Source: Proales similis
Lineage: Eukaryota; Rotifera; Eurotatoria; Ploima; Proalidae
Reading direction: 5' to 3'
Length of the DNA stretch: 64,000 bases
Assembly (NCBI GenBank): GCA_019059635.1
Contig: JAGVRJ010000008.1
Span: 1,178,001-1,242,000 of the forward strand
The stretch's first letter is position 1. The number at the start of each line of letters is the position of its first letter. The notes below the pieces were generated by a model. The model did no database searches. It was not told the origin of the DNA and worked only from the letters and a program-made list of their open reading frames with translations. Positions 44,401-55,590 of the stretch are shown here, piece by piece. A program made the position numbers and the translations under genes.

Positions 44401-45572
44401 TCCATAGCTAAATTTCTGCTTAAAGAGAATCGCGCACATCAATAAGCATGCATGCAATTAACAAGCTGTTTGGAGACAAGCAGAGTAAATGGTGGATGAA
44501 GGAGGTATGATTTGCTCTGAATGCAGATTTTTAGTTTAAACTAAATGAGGCATTTTGGTGTGGCTATGGCCTGAGCTCATGATAATTATCATGTTCTTTA
44601 TTAGAGTTAAAATGAAAACGCATCGGATCTATAAGTTACAGTAGAGAACTTTGGGATAAAATATGGAAACACATTTCTCTGCGACGTCAAATATTTTCTT
44701 AAAACGAATGGGTAATTCCCAATTTTCTGCTTTCTAATACATGGATTGGATTATGCTTATATAGCTCTTTATTTGGCCGACGCTAATTCATAAAAATTCT
44801 AGTCACTCTTTAATCATATCCGTCCTAGTTTCAGAATTAAAACTTCGATTAATAAAAGAAACGCTAAGCCACTCGAATTATTCAGTGAAAATACATTAGT
44901 AACGTCGACGAGCTTAGAAAGAGAAAGAAGAAACGTCTGAAAGCTCGGCAATACGATCGATCGATATTTTCGTCGTCATCTCTCATCTTCACTTTGATCT
45001 GGTTTCCTTACGAGCTAAATCAATTAATGCATTATGAGATTTTCAACCCTCTTGGTATATTAAATCTGCTAAGTTAAGTTTATGCCTACTTATCGAAAAG
45101 CCGCTGCTTACAAGAGATCGTGAAAGACTGAATATAAATGATTTAAAAGCTTCCGGAATCATAAGATCAAAAAATATTCTTGAAAAAGAATAAAATAGAT
45201 TTTTCTTGTGTTGCTGTTCAGAATTAATATAAAACTAACTGAGAATTCAACAGAAAAATGCAAAAGAAAAAAATATCAGTGAGCAAATCAGTTATATGAA
45301 TTTTCTCACCTTCAGTGCAAATGTCGTCAAGGGAGTTGAGTAGCTTGTTTTGAACACGAGCGTTGTCTTCAATTATTTCGCTGCATTTAAGAATGTTGCT
45401 ACTTTGTGAGTTATACTTAAGATTCGTAAATTGTATTATCAACAATTTTAAAGATCAGGTGTGAAAATTTATCTCTCACATTATAAGAATCATAAAGGTT
45501 TTCGAGCTTGCGTTGTAAACGGGGAAACTCGAAAGAGTTTGCCACTTGTCCGATTCCAAATCTAGCACTCAT
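41478..45572 (-). CDS. SPATA18: Mitochondria-eating protein (MIEAP)
   Basis: Ten exons (45572-45480, 45415-45310, 43189-42925, 42870-42775, 42719-42462, 42404-42233, 42179-42021, 41963-41788, 41729-41606, 41546-41478); phases agree throughout, 505 aa, human 538. The first two exons match the SPATA18 N-terminus ([34 protein letters not shown]). A Tyr-rich stretch ([15 protein letters not shown]) and coiled coil follow, then [15 protein letters not shown], then the conserved C-terminal domain (about 273-505): [49 protein letters not shown] and KGEACTKRD, ending in an Arg/Ser-rich tail. In vertebrates MIEAP is p53-induced and handles damaged mitochondria through vacuole-like or condensate structures. 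The second intron is 2.1 kb, about 35 times the local norm. Confidence 0.92.
43190..45309. other. Unusually long (2,120 bp) intron 2 of SPATA18
   Basis: Bounded by donor gtgagaa and acceptor aatttag (minus strand), with matching phase 1 on both sides. No nested gene was recognised. It holds an (AT)9 microsatellite at 43701-43718 and many TAATTA-type AT-rich motifs. Confidence 0.7.
43701..43718. repeat. (AT)9 microsatellite
   Basis: Perfect dinucleotide run inside the long SPATA18 intron. Confidence 0.9.
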
Positions 45573-46311
45573 TTTTGTCAGTTACTTGAATTCTAAACTG
45601 GCTAAGTAGAAAGATTTGAGAAAACCGAATTTTAAAACCTTATCGCTTCCCTTGGGTATTAGGAAAAATTTCAAATCGCCAAGCCCAAGAAACAAGGACG
45701 AAAAAAGAAAGTCGCCGATAAGAACAAGGCCTTTAAATACAAAAAAGTTACGTAATATCAAATTAGTAAATAAGATAGCCGCTAGTAAGGACTCGAAATA
45801 ATGGTTGATAGAAACTTCAAAATTGGTTGCATGAATGTTTTAAAGTTTTGAATGCAGCAGCTTTTTAAAATACTTGATCATTGTTTGTTTAACACGATAA
45901 TCAAATCAAATCAGAAAAATAAAAAATTTTGCATATGTTGATAGCCCCCGGTCTATATAAAGTGGCGTAAACAAGGTCAAAAATGCAAGTCCGATTGGAT
46001 TGAATTCTATGCCTAGATCTAGCGTTCCCCGATAATTCAAACCCGAAAGGCGTTTCTTGAGCTTGAAGTGACGCCTCTTTTCGTTCTCCTATGTGCTGCA
46101 ATTAACTACTTAAATTAACTGAGAGTTGGCGTGAAAACATGGAAAATTGCAAAATAGCTTTTCAAATGTTCCCAATCACGAAAGCAAGGTTATTTTTATA
46201 TGGCAAAAATTAAATGTGTGTAGGTTGCTATAACAGCCAAATTTCTAACTCAATCCATTCGCTGAGAATTAAAGCAAATAAAGAAACCGTCATAGAAAAA
46301 TAAAATAAATA
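45573..46311. other. Intergenic region with two unsupported open frames
   Basis: A Lys/Arg-rich frame at 45616-45801 (+) lacks an ATG and would need an exon overlapping SPATA18. A frame at 45901-46095 (-) follows a good acceptor (ttaattgcag) and reads protein-like (CIFDLVYATLYRPGAINIC), but no upstream exon was found. Neither is called a gene. Confidence 0.35.
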
Positions 46312-46708
46312 CTATCGGATTGGCCATAAATAGCAGCCCTCTTTGGCGTTCATGTCGATATCGAAGCCTGACTTTTGCTCGATTTGCCACTTGCGATTGT
46401 TGCTACGCTTTCTTTTTGGCATAACCTGTCACAAATAAAGCCATTTAAAAAAGTCACCGGTGGCCTACCAACTGCTTTGATTGCCACGATTTTTCAGTTA
46501 CTGCTGCTTCGATAATGTAAGAAGACAAATAATGACATGCTATTGCATAACCTGGTCGTGTGTATGAAGAAAACAAGATTGCTTTATTGGCTCTTGGCAT
46601 CCATTTGATTTGCTCTTTTTCGTTTTCTGCTAAGCAACGGTTGCTGTTACCCGTGGAAATCTCATCATGCTTTGAAGAGTATTTATCACGCAACACGAGA
46701 AATGAACC
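46312..46708 (-). CDS. Uncharacterised small gene, 5' end unresolved
   Basis: Two phased exons: 46708-46469 and 46425-46312, joined by a 43-bp intron (donor gtaggc, acceptor gtgacag). Together they encode up to 117 residues ending WPIR. An internal Met (encoded near 46590, MPRANKAILFSSYTRPGYAI) could start an 86-residue product. Otherwise an upstream exon is missing, since the first exon opens behind an acceptor-like cactag. The C-terminal exon is basic (MPKRKRSNNRKWQIEQKSGF). No family recognised; support is phase agreement and composition only. Confidence 0.45.
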
Positions 46709-47785
46709 CTAGTGCGCGACTCAAGAGCATGTTACATAATCGGCACCTTACTCGTAAAAAGCAGTAAATTAGAATTAAAAAATGAATGTACAAATAAGTG
46801 ACAATTAAATGTGGCAATCAAAAATTATCCTCAAAGGAATTTAAGTTAAGCTGATTGGCACCGATGACCTAGCAATCTGACTATTCTGATTTCCAATTTA
46901 GGTTGGCGAACTGCAAAATTTGAATTAAACAAGAAAAACTCATAGCTCATAGCTATTTCATAGCGCGTTCGTCGAGCTTCAAAATCATACACTCACGGAC
47001 GCTTGAATAAATACATTTTGCTTAAATTCGACTCAACTCGCTTGGGGCCAAAAAGAATAAATGAATGTTTATTTAGGAAAGTGATGCGAAATTAATGACG
47101 ATTGCTTGGGCAACGTCTGTTACTTGGCCTCTCCAACTCTTATTTAACCCATTAAACCCGTTGACCTGTCAGCAGAATTCAATAAAATAGACTAACCACT
47201 AAGTTTAAAAATATATCTTATCGAATTCAGTTACAATTTTCAATCTCTCCATGGAGTCTTCTTTCAGCTTTAGGGCAACATGTCAGACATCTAGCGTCAA
47301 CCCAAAAAGTTCAAACAGACACATAAGGTAGCACAGCATGGAATATTGACGGTCTCGACTGTTTTGTTTTCATGTTTAATTCTTTATTGTCTGTGGCAAC
47401 TTAGAAATCTTGAATGTCAAAAATAACAAATATAGTTAAAAAAATAAAAAATGTATTCCAATTGTTAAAAATATTAGCGCTAAAGAGAATAAATTCTAAC
47501 TTGGGCAGTTCAGGATCTGGTCATATTATACTCCTCAAATTCTAGATGGCCAGCTTACAATATGCATAATTCGCTCTTTCTCACATGCAAATATAAAAAT
47601 TCGTTGGATAAAAGATGAATAATCATCATAATGTATGTTGAATATTTTTAGGGTCTCAAATAAACTGATTCACTCCAGCCTTTTGTTTAAACTTAAAAAC
47701 TAATCCAAACCCTTTTATGAGGTAGTTAACAAATATTTTATCAATAGATTCAGGATATGATTTCTTATTCATAAGCTGACCGAAA
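46709..47785. other. Intergenic region
   Basis: About 1.1 kb, AT-rich, no supported gene. A 5' exon of the upstream minus-strand gene may be hidden here. Confidence 0.4.
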
Positions 47786-50371
47786 ATGGCGGACAACTCT
47801 GAATCAAGCATTTCGAATGATAATCAAACTAGAGAACCCCGTGCTCCTCAACGAAGATCAATGGCCAACAAAAGTCAGCTTAATAGCCAACATGAAAACG
47901 CTTCAAATGCTGCAGTGCGGCTGGCATTTAAATCGGCGATGATGGGTTCTGTGAATTCTCTGAATCAGACCTGCTCATCTGCTCCTCAACCTGATTCCGC
48001 TACAAGATGTGAAGGCGAATTAAATAATTTAAAGGTTCTCATAGCAAAAGATATCAAGAATTCAGTTGTAGAGCCTAAGAAAGACATGAGCAAATATCCT
48101 GGGGACTCTCCTCTATCACAGGGATCATGTTCCCAAGCAAGACTCAAAGAATCTGCTAAACCTCTGATTCCAATTTTACTTTTAGAAGGTGAACATGTCA
48201 TTCTTATCGAGCAGGGTAAAGAACTCATATTCCACATGGATTAAATTAAAATTTCTTTAAATCTTAACGAAAAAGGTGAATCTAATCAAGCATCATTTGA
48301 GGTGTTATTCATTTTGCCAGATCATCAAGGAGTATCAGGATCGATTTACATAACTAACTTTCGCCTATACTTCAGAAGCGAGGGGTTTCAAAAAGGTGAA
48401 TTAATCATAGATCTACCACTTGGTCTTATAAACAGGATCGAAAAAATTGGTCATCAAAATGCAAAATCCGATACCTATCATGGTATACTTATAAGCTGCA
48501 AAAATGGGCGCAGACTCAGATTTGCTTTTAGAAATGAAAAGTCAGTTAGAAAAAAAGTAATTGAGACTATAAGTGGATATGCATTTCCACTAAGCAACGA
48601 CAGGCAATTCTTTGCGTTTGCTCATCGAACATCGAGCCAAGTCGAAACACGGGTTCGAATTGATATTCAAGCTGATTACGAAAGAATGGGAGTGTCAAAA
48701 TCAACTGATTGGCGGTTCACAAACGCGAATCAAAATTTTAAGCTATGCGAAACGTATCCCAAAGTATTGGTGGTTCCTCAACAAATAACAGATGAGGAGC
48801 TGTTCCAGGTTGCGTCGTTCAGGTCGAAGCATCGTCTTCCAGTTTTAAGTTGGATAAAATTCGATAACAGAAAAAACCATGCTGCGCTGCTGCGGAGTAG
48901 CCAACCCCTTACAGGATTTTCCCAAAAGCGCAGTGATAAGGATGAGCAATATCTCGAGGCGGTTTTCAAGTTAAATACGATGAATTCACTCGATAAACTT
49001 ATAGTGATGGACGCTCGGCCATTTATTAACGCTTTGGCAAACAGATCAAGGGGAGGAGGATATGAGAGCGAAGACAATTACAAATTTTGTGATCTAATAT
49101 TTCTAAACATTGAAAATATTCACGTGATGCGAGAGAGTTTGAGAAAAGTTTTTGAGATGGCAATGCCCGCTATTTCTTCGTTAAGGCAGAAAAGATCGTC
49201 ACTTGTGCACGACACAAAGCCGAGCTCTATTCAAGGAAATAAGACTAGCCGATTGAATGCTACAGCGGAGGCAACGAGCTCGAATGAGACCGGCAATACT
49301 ATAAGCATGGAAAGCAACTTTTTAATAAATTTAGATAACTCCAAGTGGCTTCATCACATTCGGAACATTTTGTCTGCAGCCCAACGAGTAGTTAAATTTA
49401 TAAGTGAGCAGAATGTAAGTGTTTTAGTTCACTGTTCAGATGGCTGGGATCGTACATCACAGGTAAGTTTGATATTAACTTTCGTTTCGACTATTGCTTA
49501 TTGATTATCAGATAACTTCACTCGCCATGCTTATGATGGATAAACATTACCGTACGCTTCGAGGATTTGAAATTCTCATTGAAAAAGAGTGGATTGGCTT
49601 TGGGCACCGTTTTGGCGCGGTAAACTATATAATAATACAGCTTTTGTTAGACCTTAAGAAAATAAAAACAAAAATTTTAGCGAATGGGCCATGGTGATGA
49701 AAAGTACTCAGACCAGGATCGATCACCGATTTTTGTTCAATTTATTGAGTGTGTCTGGCAGATTCTTCAACAGAACCCGCGTGTTTTTGAATTCAATGAA
49801 GATTTTCTTCTGGCCATTTTAAATAATTTGTACACATGCCAGTTTGGGACATTTTTATTTAACAGTGAACTTGAAAGAGAAAAACATGTAAGTTGGCTGA
49901 GCTCAAATCAAAATGGAAATGAATGTAAAAGGATAATATTATCTAAGGAGACCTCCGATCGAACCACTTCCTTTTGGGAATATGTCGAGGAAAACCGGGA
50001 GAGTTTTTTAAACTCAGCATATCGAGAGTATCATGGCATTGTACAGTGTTCAGTATCTTTGAGCGCTCTTCAATTCTGGAGTAAATATTATTTCCAGTAT
50101 AAAGAGATTATAGACGATGGGCCTTCAAGATTCAACAATGGCATCCAATACTCGCTCTCCCACGATTTCGAAAAGCCAATAGACTTCTTTCCACATGTAA
50201 GATTTATCTCTTCGATTCGATCTGACACTATCTAATATTTGATTTAAGAACTATTTGAAGCCCGATTTTTTCACCAAAATAGTTGATCAGATGAAAATAG
50301 GAATCCGTGGCTTATCTGTGAAAGAGCCAGAACTGGTTCGATACAAATCTGCCCAAAATTTTCAAAATTAA
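47786..50371 (+). CDS. Myotubularin-related phosphatase, MTM1/MTMR2 group
   Basis: Five exons (47786-48215, 48291-49462, 49512-49619, 49681-50196, 50249-50371), in phase; 782 aa. After a disordered N-terminus of about 130 residues comes the PH-GRAM domain ([28 protein letters not shown]), then the myotubularin core: [71 protein letters not shown], and the active-site loop [12 protein letters not shown]. The CX5R motif is intact (Cys525 to Arg531), so it is a catalytically competent PI3P/PI(3,5)P2 3-phosphatase of endosomes. It lacks an obvious FYVE domain. Sequence resembles MTMR2 most, but MTM1, MTMR1 and MTMR2 cannot be separated here. Confidence 0.95.
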
Positions 50372-50948
50372 CAATTTGATTCGAGATTAGTGAAGGCTGC
50401 TAATTACTGCTACTTACTACTAAAACCTTGCCCTTTCTTACTCCTTTAAAATTTCCTTTATCATTTCTTAATAATTAAAAGAATAAATAATCCACGCAAG
50501 ATTTAGAACACAAAGAAGGAAATTGAAGGAATTTCGGTTTATTCATCCTGTCTGTGACTTGTTATATTGATCCTGAGTTCAGGTCGATTGGCTATCAAGT
50601 TAAGACAAATAAGAACGTTATTCTAAAGCAAATTATTCATTTGGGGCAAATAGAGAACCCGTATCTTTAGCAACAGTTGTTTTAAAATGTATGAACTCGC
50701 ATGCATACAAACCAAGCAAAATTCACGTGCTTCAGTTCAATGTATTAAAGAACTGTTTCAAGGAATATGAATGGCGAAAGTTTATTGCTTGCTTGTGAGC
50801 GTGTATGTCTACTTAGATGATGTACTCGAATTGATTTGCTGTGTTCAGCCATTACCCAATTAGCCTTAAATTGAATGATATTTTCTCACCAGTTTCTATA
50901 ATCTTTATTTAGAAATTTTTCTGATTAAATTCTCAGCGAATTCAAACG
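50372..50948. other. Intergenic region between MTMR and CCT8
   Basis: About 580 bp with no gene recognised; a poly(A)-like aataaat lies near 50483. Confidence 0.45.
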
Positions 50949-53045
50949 ATGGCTCTTCACGTTCCAAAAGCGCCTGGCTTCCAATCGATGCTCAAGGAGG
51001 GCGCAAGAGTAAGCCAAAATTTACTTATTTCAAAGCCATCATTCAAATGAATTGATCATTTCAATTAGTTTTATTCGGGTTTGGAAGAAGTGGTAATGAA
51101 AAATGTTGATGCCTGTAAGGAGCTTGCTGATACTACAAGAACTGCCTACGGTCCGAACGGTAAGCACTTGTTTCTCTTAAAAGCATTTCATTCTTTTTCT
51201 GACTAATTTTTAACAGGAATGAACAAAATGGTGATAAATCATTTAGAAAAATTATTTGTGACGAATGATGCTGCAACAATCATGCGAGAAATTGAGGTTC
51301 ATACTTTCTTGAAATATGGGTTGGGTTTTTAATTGAATCTAATTACAAATTAAGATTCAACACCCTGCAGCCAAGCTTTTAATTATGGCATCAGACATGC
51401 AAGAGAAAGAGGTAGGAGACGGAACCAATTTTGTCATCATTTTCGGAGGACAACTCTTGCAAAATGCCGGTGAACTATTGAATATGGTAAAAAAACAAGT
51501 TCTTTCAAGTGGTCTTAAAATTGATTAAAAAGTTTTTGCTTTTCAAAAGGGTCTCTCGCCGGTTGAAATAATCGAGGGATATAATATTGCTCTGAAGAAA
51601 GCTCAAGAAATTCTACCAAGTATGAGCTCAGTTTAAGTTGTATTGATATGAAATTTTTATCAAAAAAAAATTTAGAACTGATCTGCTCAGAAGTAAAAGA
51701 CCTTAACAGTCTAGAGTTGGTGCGCCCAGCTCTAAAAAGTTGCTTTTCAAGCAAGCAGCTTGGAAATGAAGAGTTTCTCGCCGACTTGGTGGGAAATGCT
51801 TGCCGTAAATTTATCTTAGAATTTTCAAACTTATTGACATACTCTAAGCCCACTACTTTAAAAGTTAAGGCTTTCAGCGAAAAATCAACGTTTAACGTAG
51901 ATAATGTTCGAGTTTGCAAAATATTGGGCTCTGGCATTTGGAGCTCGAGCGTTGTAAAAGGAATGGTTCTAAAGCGTGAAGTCGAGGGTAGCATTAACAG
52001 AGTTAACAAGGCAAAGATCGCTCTATTTAGCTGCCCAATCGATATTTCAACTACCGAAACCAAGGGAACTGTTCTTATCAAAAGCGCGGAGGAACTTAAA
52101 AGTTTCAGCCGAGGAGAAGAAGAGCTACTTGAAAAGCAGATAAAGGCGATTGTTGAGAGTGGCGCCAAAGTAGTGGTTAGCGGAGGAAAATTTGGCGAAA
52201 TGGCTCTTCATTTTCTGAATAAATACGGAATAATGGCCGTTCGTGTGCTATCCAAGTTTGATCTTCGACGAATCGGCAAGACTGTTGGCGGCACCGTTTT
52301 GGCAAAGATGGCCCCACCTTCGCCCGAAGAACTGGGCTATTGCGACAACGTTTATGTAGACGAGATTGGTGATGTTCCAGTTGTTATATTTAAACAAGAA
52401 AAGGAAGAGGGAGCTATTTCGACGATTCTTGTTCGTGGATCAACCGACAACATCATGGACGATATAGAGCGCGCTATCGATGATGGTGTCAACAACTTCA
52501 AAGCATTGACTAAAGATGGTCGGTTGTTGCCAGGAGCAGGAGCTGTGGAAATGGAGCTTGCCAAACAGTTGGCAACTATTGCTGAAACTTATCCTGGACT
52601 CGAGCAATATGCTATCAAAAAATTTGCAGAGGCTTTTGAGATCGTACCCAGAACTTTGGCCGAAAATTCCGGATTTAAGGTTAGTTTTATTTGTTTATTT
52701 TGGGTTCGATCTTATTTAACAGAGCCCGATAGAACACTGAGGTTGTTTCTCAATTATATGCCGCTCATCAGGAGGGAAAAGCCAACTTCGGATTTGCAAT
52801 CGATGTAAGGAAAACTGATTTAACTTGATTTTAAGCATTTATTAGTAACACTTTGAAAACAGACTGAATCTCAAGTTTGTGATGTAACTGAAAAAAACAT
52901 ATACGATTTGTATGCAACCAAATACTGGGCAATGACTTATGCCACTAAAGCAGCCGTTCAAGTTTTGTATGTAGACAAGTTGATCATGGCCAAACCGGCA
53001 GGTGGGCCAAAGCCGAAAGAAAACAAAAACTGGGATGAAGACTAA
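50949..53045 (+). CDS. CCT8: T-complex protein 1 subunit theta
   Basis: Eight exons (50949-51008, 51069-51159, 51217-51296, 51355-51486, 51550-51619, 51676-52679, 52733-52804, 52863-53045), all in phase; 563 aa, human 548. CCT8 is one of eight subunits of the cytosolic TRiC/CCT chaperonin that folds actin and tubulin. Diagnostic blocks: MALHVPKAPGFQSMLKEGAR, TTRTAYGPNGMNKMVINHLE, TNDAATIMREIE, the ATP-binding GDGTNF, NVDNVRVCKILGSGI, KEEGAISTILVRGSTDNIMD, GLEQYAIKKFAEAFEIVPR and KPAGGPKPKENKNWDED. It is intact. Poly(A) signal near 53131. Confidence 0.98.
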
Positions 53046-53317
53046 GCGAGATTGCTCCCTAATATTGATTACTCAGCTGATTTCTTTCAAGCTTAAGATC
53101 CCCTCCTAGCGTGTTTCCTAAATTTTCCGGAAATAAATTATTCAGCCACGTTAAATTAAATTTTGGCTATTTGGTTGTCAACTTCTGTTTTATTCTTTAT
53201 TAGGCTTTTGTTGGCGATCATGATTATAATCATAATTTTTCTGATTTGGGAGGTTTTAATAACAAAAACAAGGAAAATGAGAACCGACCAAAAACAATGT
53301 ATTCTATGAAAATTTTT

Positions 53318-54391
53318 TTAGTTTGAAGCCGCTTTCACTGGCCTATAAACACCCACAACGACGGCGTGGTCTCTTTCGTATGGCTCCAAAGTCAACTGCT
53401 CTTTTGGCTTGAGCTTATCAGCCTGCAGTTTTTTTACTTCTGCGGCAAAAACGGCCTCAGGAGTGGCTGTAGAGTCAATACAGCTTGCCTTGATTGAAAT
53501 CACAAAGTGTCCACCATTCTTGAGAAAGTTCTGCGCATTTAGCGAAACAATACGAGCTTGATCTGGCTGAGCAACATCTGCAAATACAACATCGACCATT
53601 CCAATTAGCATACGGTACTTATGTGGATGTCTGGCGTCCTCGATAATTGGAATGATATTAGTTCGCTTTTTAGCTACATTGATCAAGTCTCTTCCAGAGC
53701 GATGAGAAAATTCAACCGCGTAAACCAATCCATCAGGCCCCACAATATCAGAGACATGAGAGACAGTGGTTCCGCTCGCGGCGCCCAAGTAAAGAACTTT
53801 AGCTCCAGGCTTAATATGGATCTGATCTATACCTCCCAGCACAGCTGCGCCCAATTTTGACCGGAAAGGATTCCATACTCTATATTCGATTTTTTCGCCG
53901 TTCTCTCCCTGTAAAGGTTCTATTCTATAGCAGCTTTGAGTAGTCTAATAGCCTGAATTGACTTACATCAACGGTAACTTTCTTCTCGTTATAAACTGTA
54001 TCGCCGGGCACCAAATTTCTAGTGAGTAGCAGATCATCATTTTTGCTTCTGGCTATGAAGATTCCCTCGTGGCGATGAGGCTCAACGACCACCTTTTTTG
54101 GCGCAGCAGGTCCTCCTCGACCGCCGCCTCTTCCTCCACGGGCTCCTCCACGTGGGGCACCACGGCCACCTCGGAAACCACCTCCAGGTCCACCGCGGCT
54201 ACCGCCTGGACCGCCGCCACGACCACCTCGGAAACCTCCTCCAACACCGCCGCGGCCGCCGCCACCTCCTCTTCCTCCTCTGAATCCGGCGCCTCCGCCA
54301 CGGCCTCTGGAGTTAAACTCTAATAACGACGAATGGTAAAAAATCTCCTGTGCTCTAGTCGAATTTCCAAATGTCTACCTGGCTTTCCCAT
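53318..54391 (-). CDS. FBL: rRNA 2'-O-methyltransferase fibrillarin
   Basis: Three exons (54391-54379, 54319-53967, 53908-53318), in phase; 318 aa, human 321. The first exon is 13 bp (MGKP plus one base). A glycine/arginine-rich GAR domain (residues about 5-80, [12 protein letters not shown]-type repeats encoded by GGN triplets) is followed by the methyltransferase: [60 protein letters not shown] (SAM-binding) and [17 protein letters not shown]. It is the catalytic subunit of box C/D snoRNPs in the nucleolus and also methylates H2A glutamine. GC-rich antisense frames over the GAR region are artefacts. Divergent from HSP110. Confidence 0.98.
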
Positions 54392-55590
54392 TTGTTACAA
54401 GAAGCAGACTAGTCAAAATCTAAGAAGAAAATAGTTTTCAACAAATCACCCATAAAAACTGATCGTTCGAGAGGTGCCTCTAAAATCGGTTTTTGCGACT
54501 TTAGAAACATGTGCGCTCTTATTTGAAACCGAAAGCAATGCGCACACGTTCCTAGTTAGACATACTCAACGAACGTGCTCTCCGAGTGCGAGTCAAAATT
54601 AACTGCACGTGTGAATCATTTTTAGTTAAGTCTGACCAGTTCGACCAGGATCTTAACTTTGTCCTTTTCCCAAAGAAAGTCATCTAGCTATATCGACTGA
54701 ACAACTTGAGTTCTAACTCTGATTGATACTTTCATTCTCGGATCTATTCAGTATACTAAATAGTCCCAAAATTAATAATTTTCTCAAACTCAACAACATA
54801 AAGCTAACGAAGATTACAATTTTATCAAGAAATTTATTTGAACAGACCTTTGAACTTTTTCTAAACCTTTTCAAGGGAGCCCTTCCTATCGAGTAGAATA
54901 GGCATTCTCGACTTGGATTGAAAGTTTGAATGAAAAGCGCCAAATTTGAAATATCATAAAAACCATAAAAATTCGAAATTCGAATGAGAAGCAGAAAAAA
55001 ATTTGTTGGATTACATGAAACAAGTAATTCTTAATAATAATTGATAAACCAAAAGGCACACTATCGCTGCTTTAATTTTATTGAAAAGTTCTGAAGAATT
55101 TTCGCTTCAAACAGACTAAATGAATTTATTTGGAGACCGAAGAAATGGCTCGAATAATGTGGAATTTTCTCGAACTCGACATCGTCATTATAATCGCGCG
55201 CTTCGTGTATTAGTGTTGTAGCTGCATATTTAAGCAAGCATTCGGGGACCCAGACCATTAGCCCTGATTCGCTCACACATGACAAAGACGGCTACTCGTT
55301 TGCATTAAGTTTTGCTTTGCTTTATGCAAGATAGACCTTATCACACTCATGGATGGCCACTAATTCACGAGTGTAAAGATGCGTCTAGAATAGAGTGAGA
55401 GCGCGGAACGAGAAAGAGTTTAGAGTTTACTATTGAGGCCCACGTTAATAATCTTTCGACAGGCTTAGGCTTCGAGCCGCCTGTTTTCGCCCTTGTCTTT
55501 CACATTCACAATTCTAATCAAGGTATCTTGGATTCTAGAAGCTTCAACTTATCAGCCGTCAAAGTAACAAGCACACAATTTAAGCGAAAA
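54392..55590. other. Divergent promoter region, fibrillarin / HSP110
   Basis: About 1.2 kb between starts; presumably both promoters and the HSP110 5' UTR. The frame immediately upstream of the HSP110 ATG is open but without an ATG. I did not find a clean nTTCnnGAAn heat-shock array. Confidence 0.45.

Noticed and set aside
44578-44593. Perfect 16-bp palindrome CATGATAATTATCATG
   Set aside because: About one palindrome of this length is expected by chance in 64 kb; there is no supporting context.
45616-45801. Lys/Arg-rich 61-codon plus-strand ORF
   Set aside because: No ATG; any upstream exon would overlap the first exon of SPATA18 on the other strand.
45901-46095. Minus-strand 65-codon frame behind an acceptor-like site
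   Set aside because: No upstream exon or family found, so it is reported only within the gap description.
54053-54323. Long Ala/Val/Glu- and Ser/Thr-rich ORFs
   Set aside because: They are alternative-frame readings of the GGN repeats encoding the fibrillarin GAR domain.
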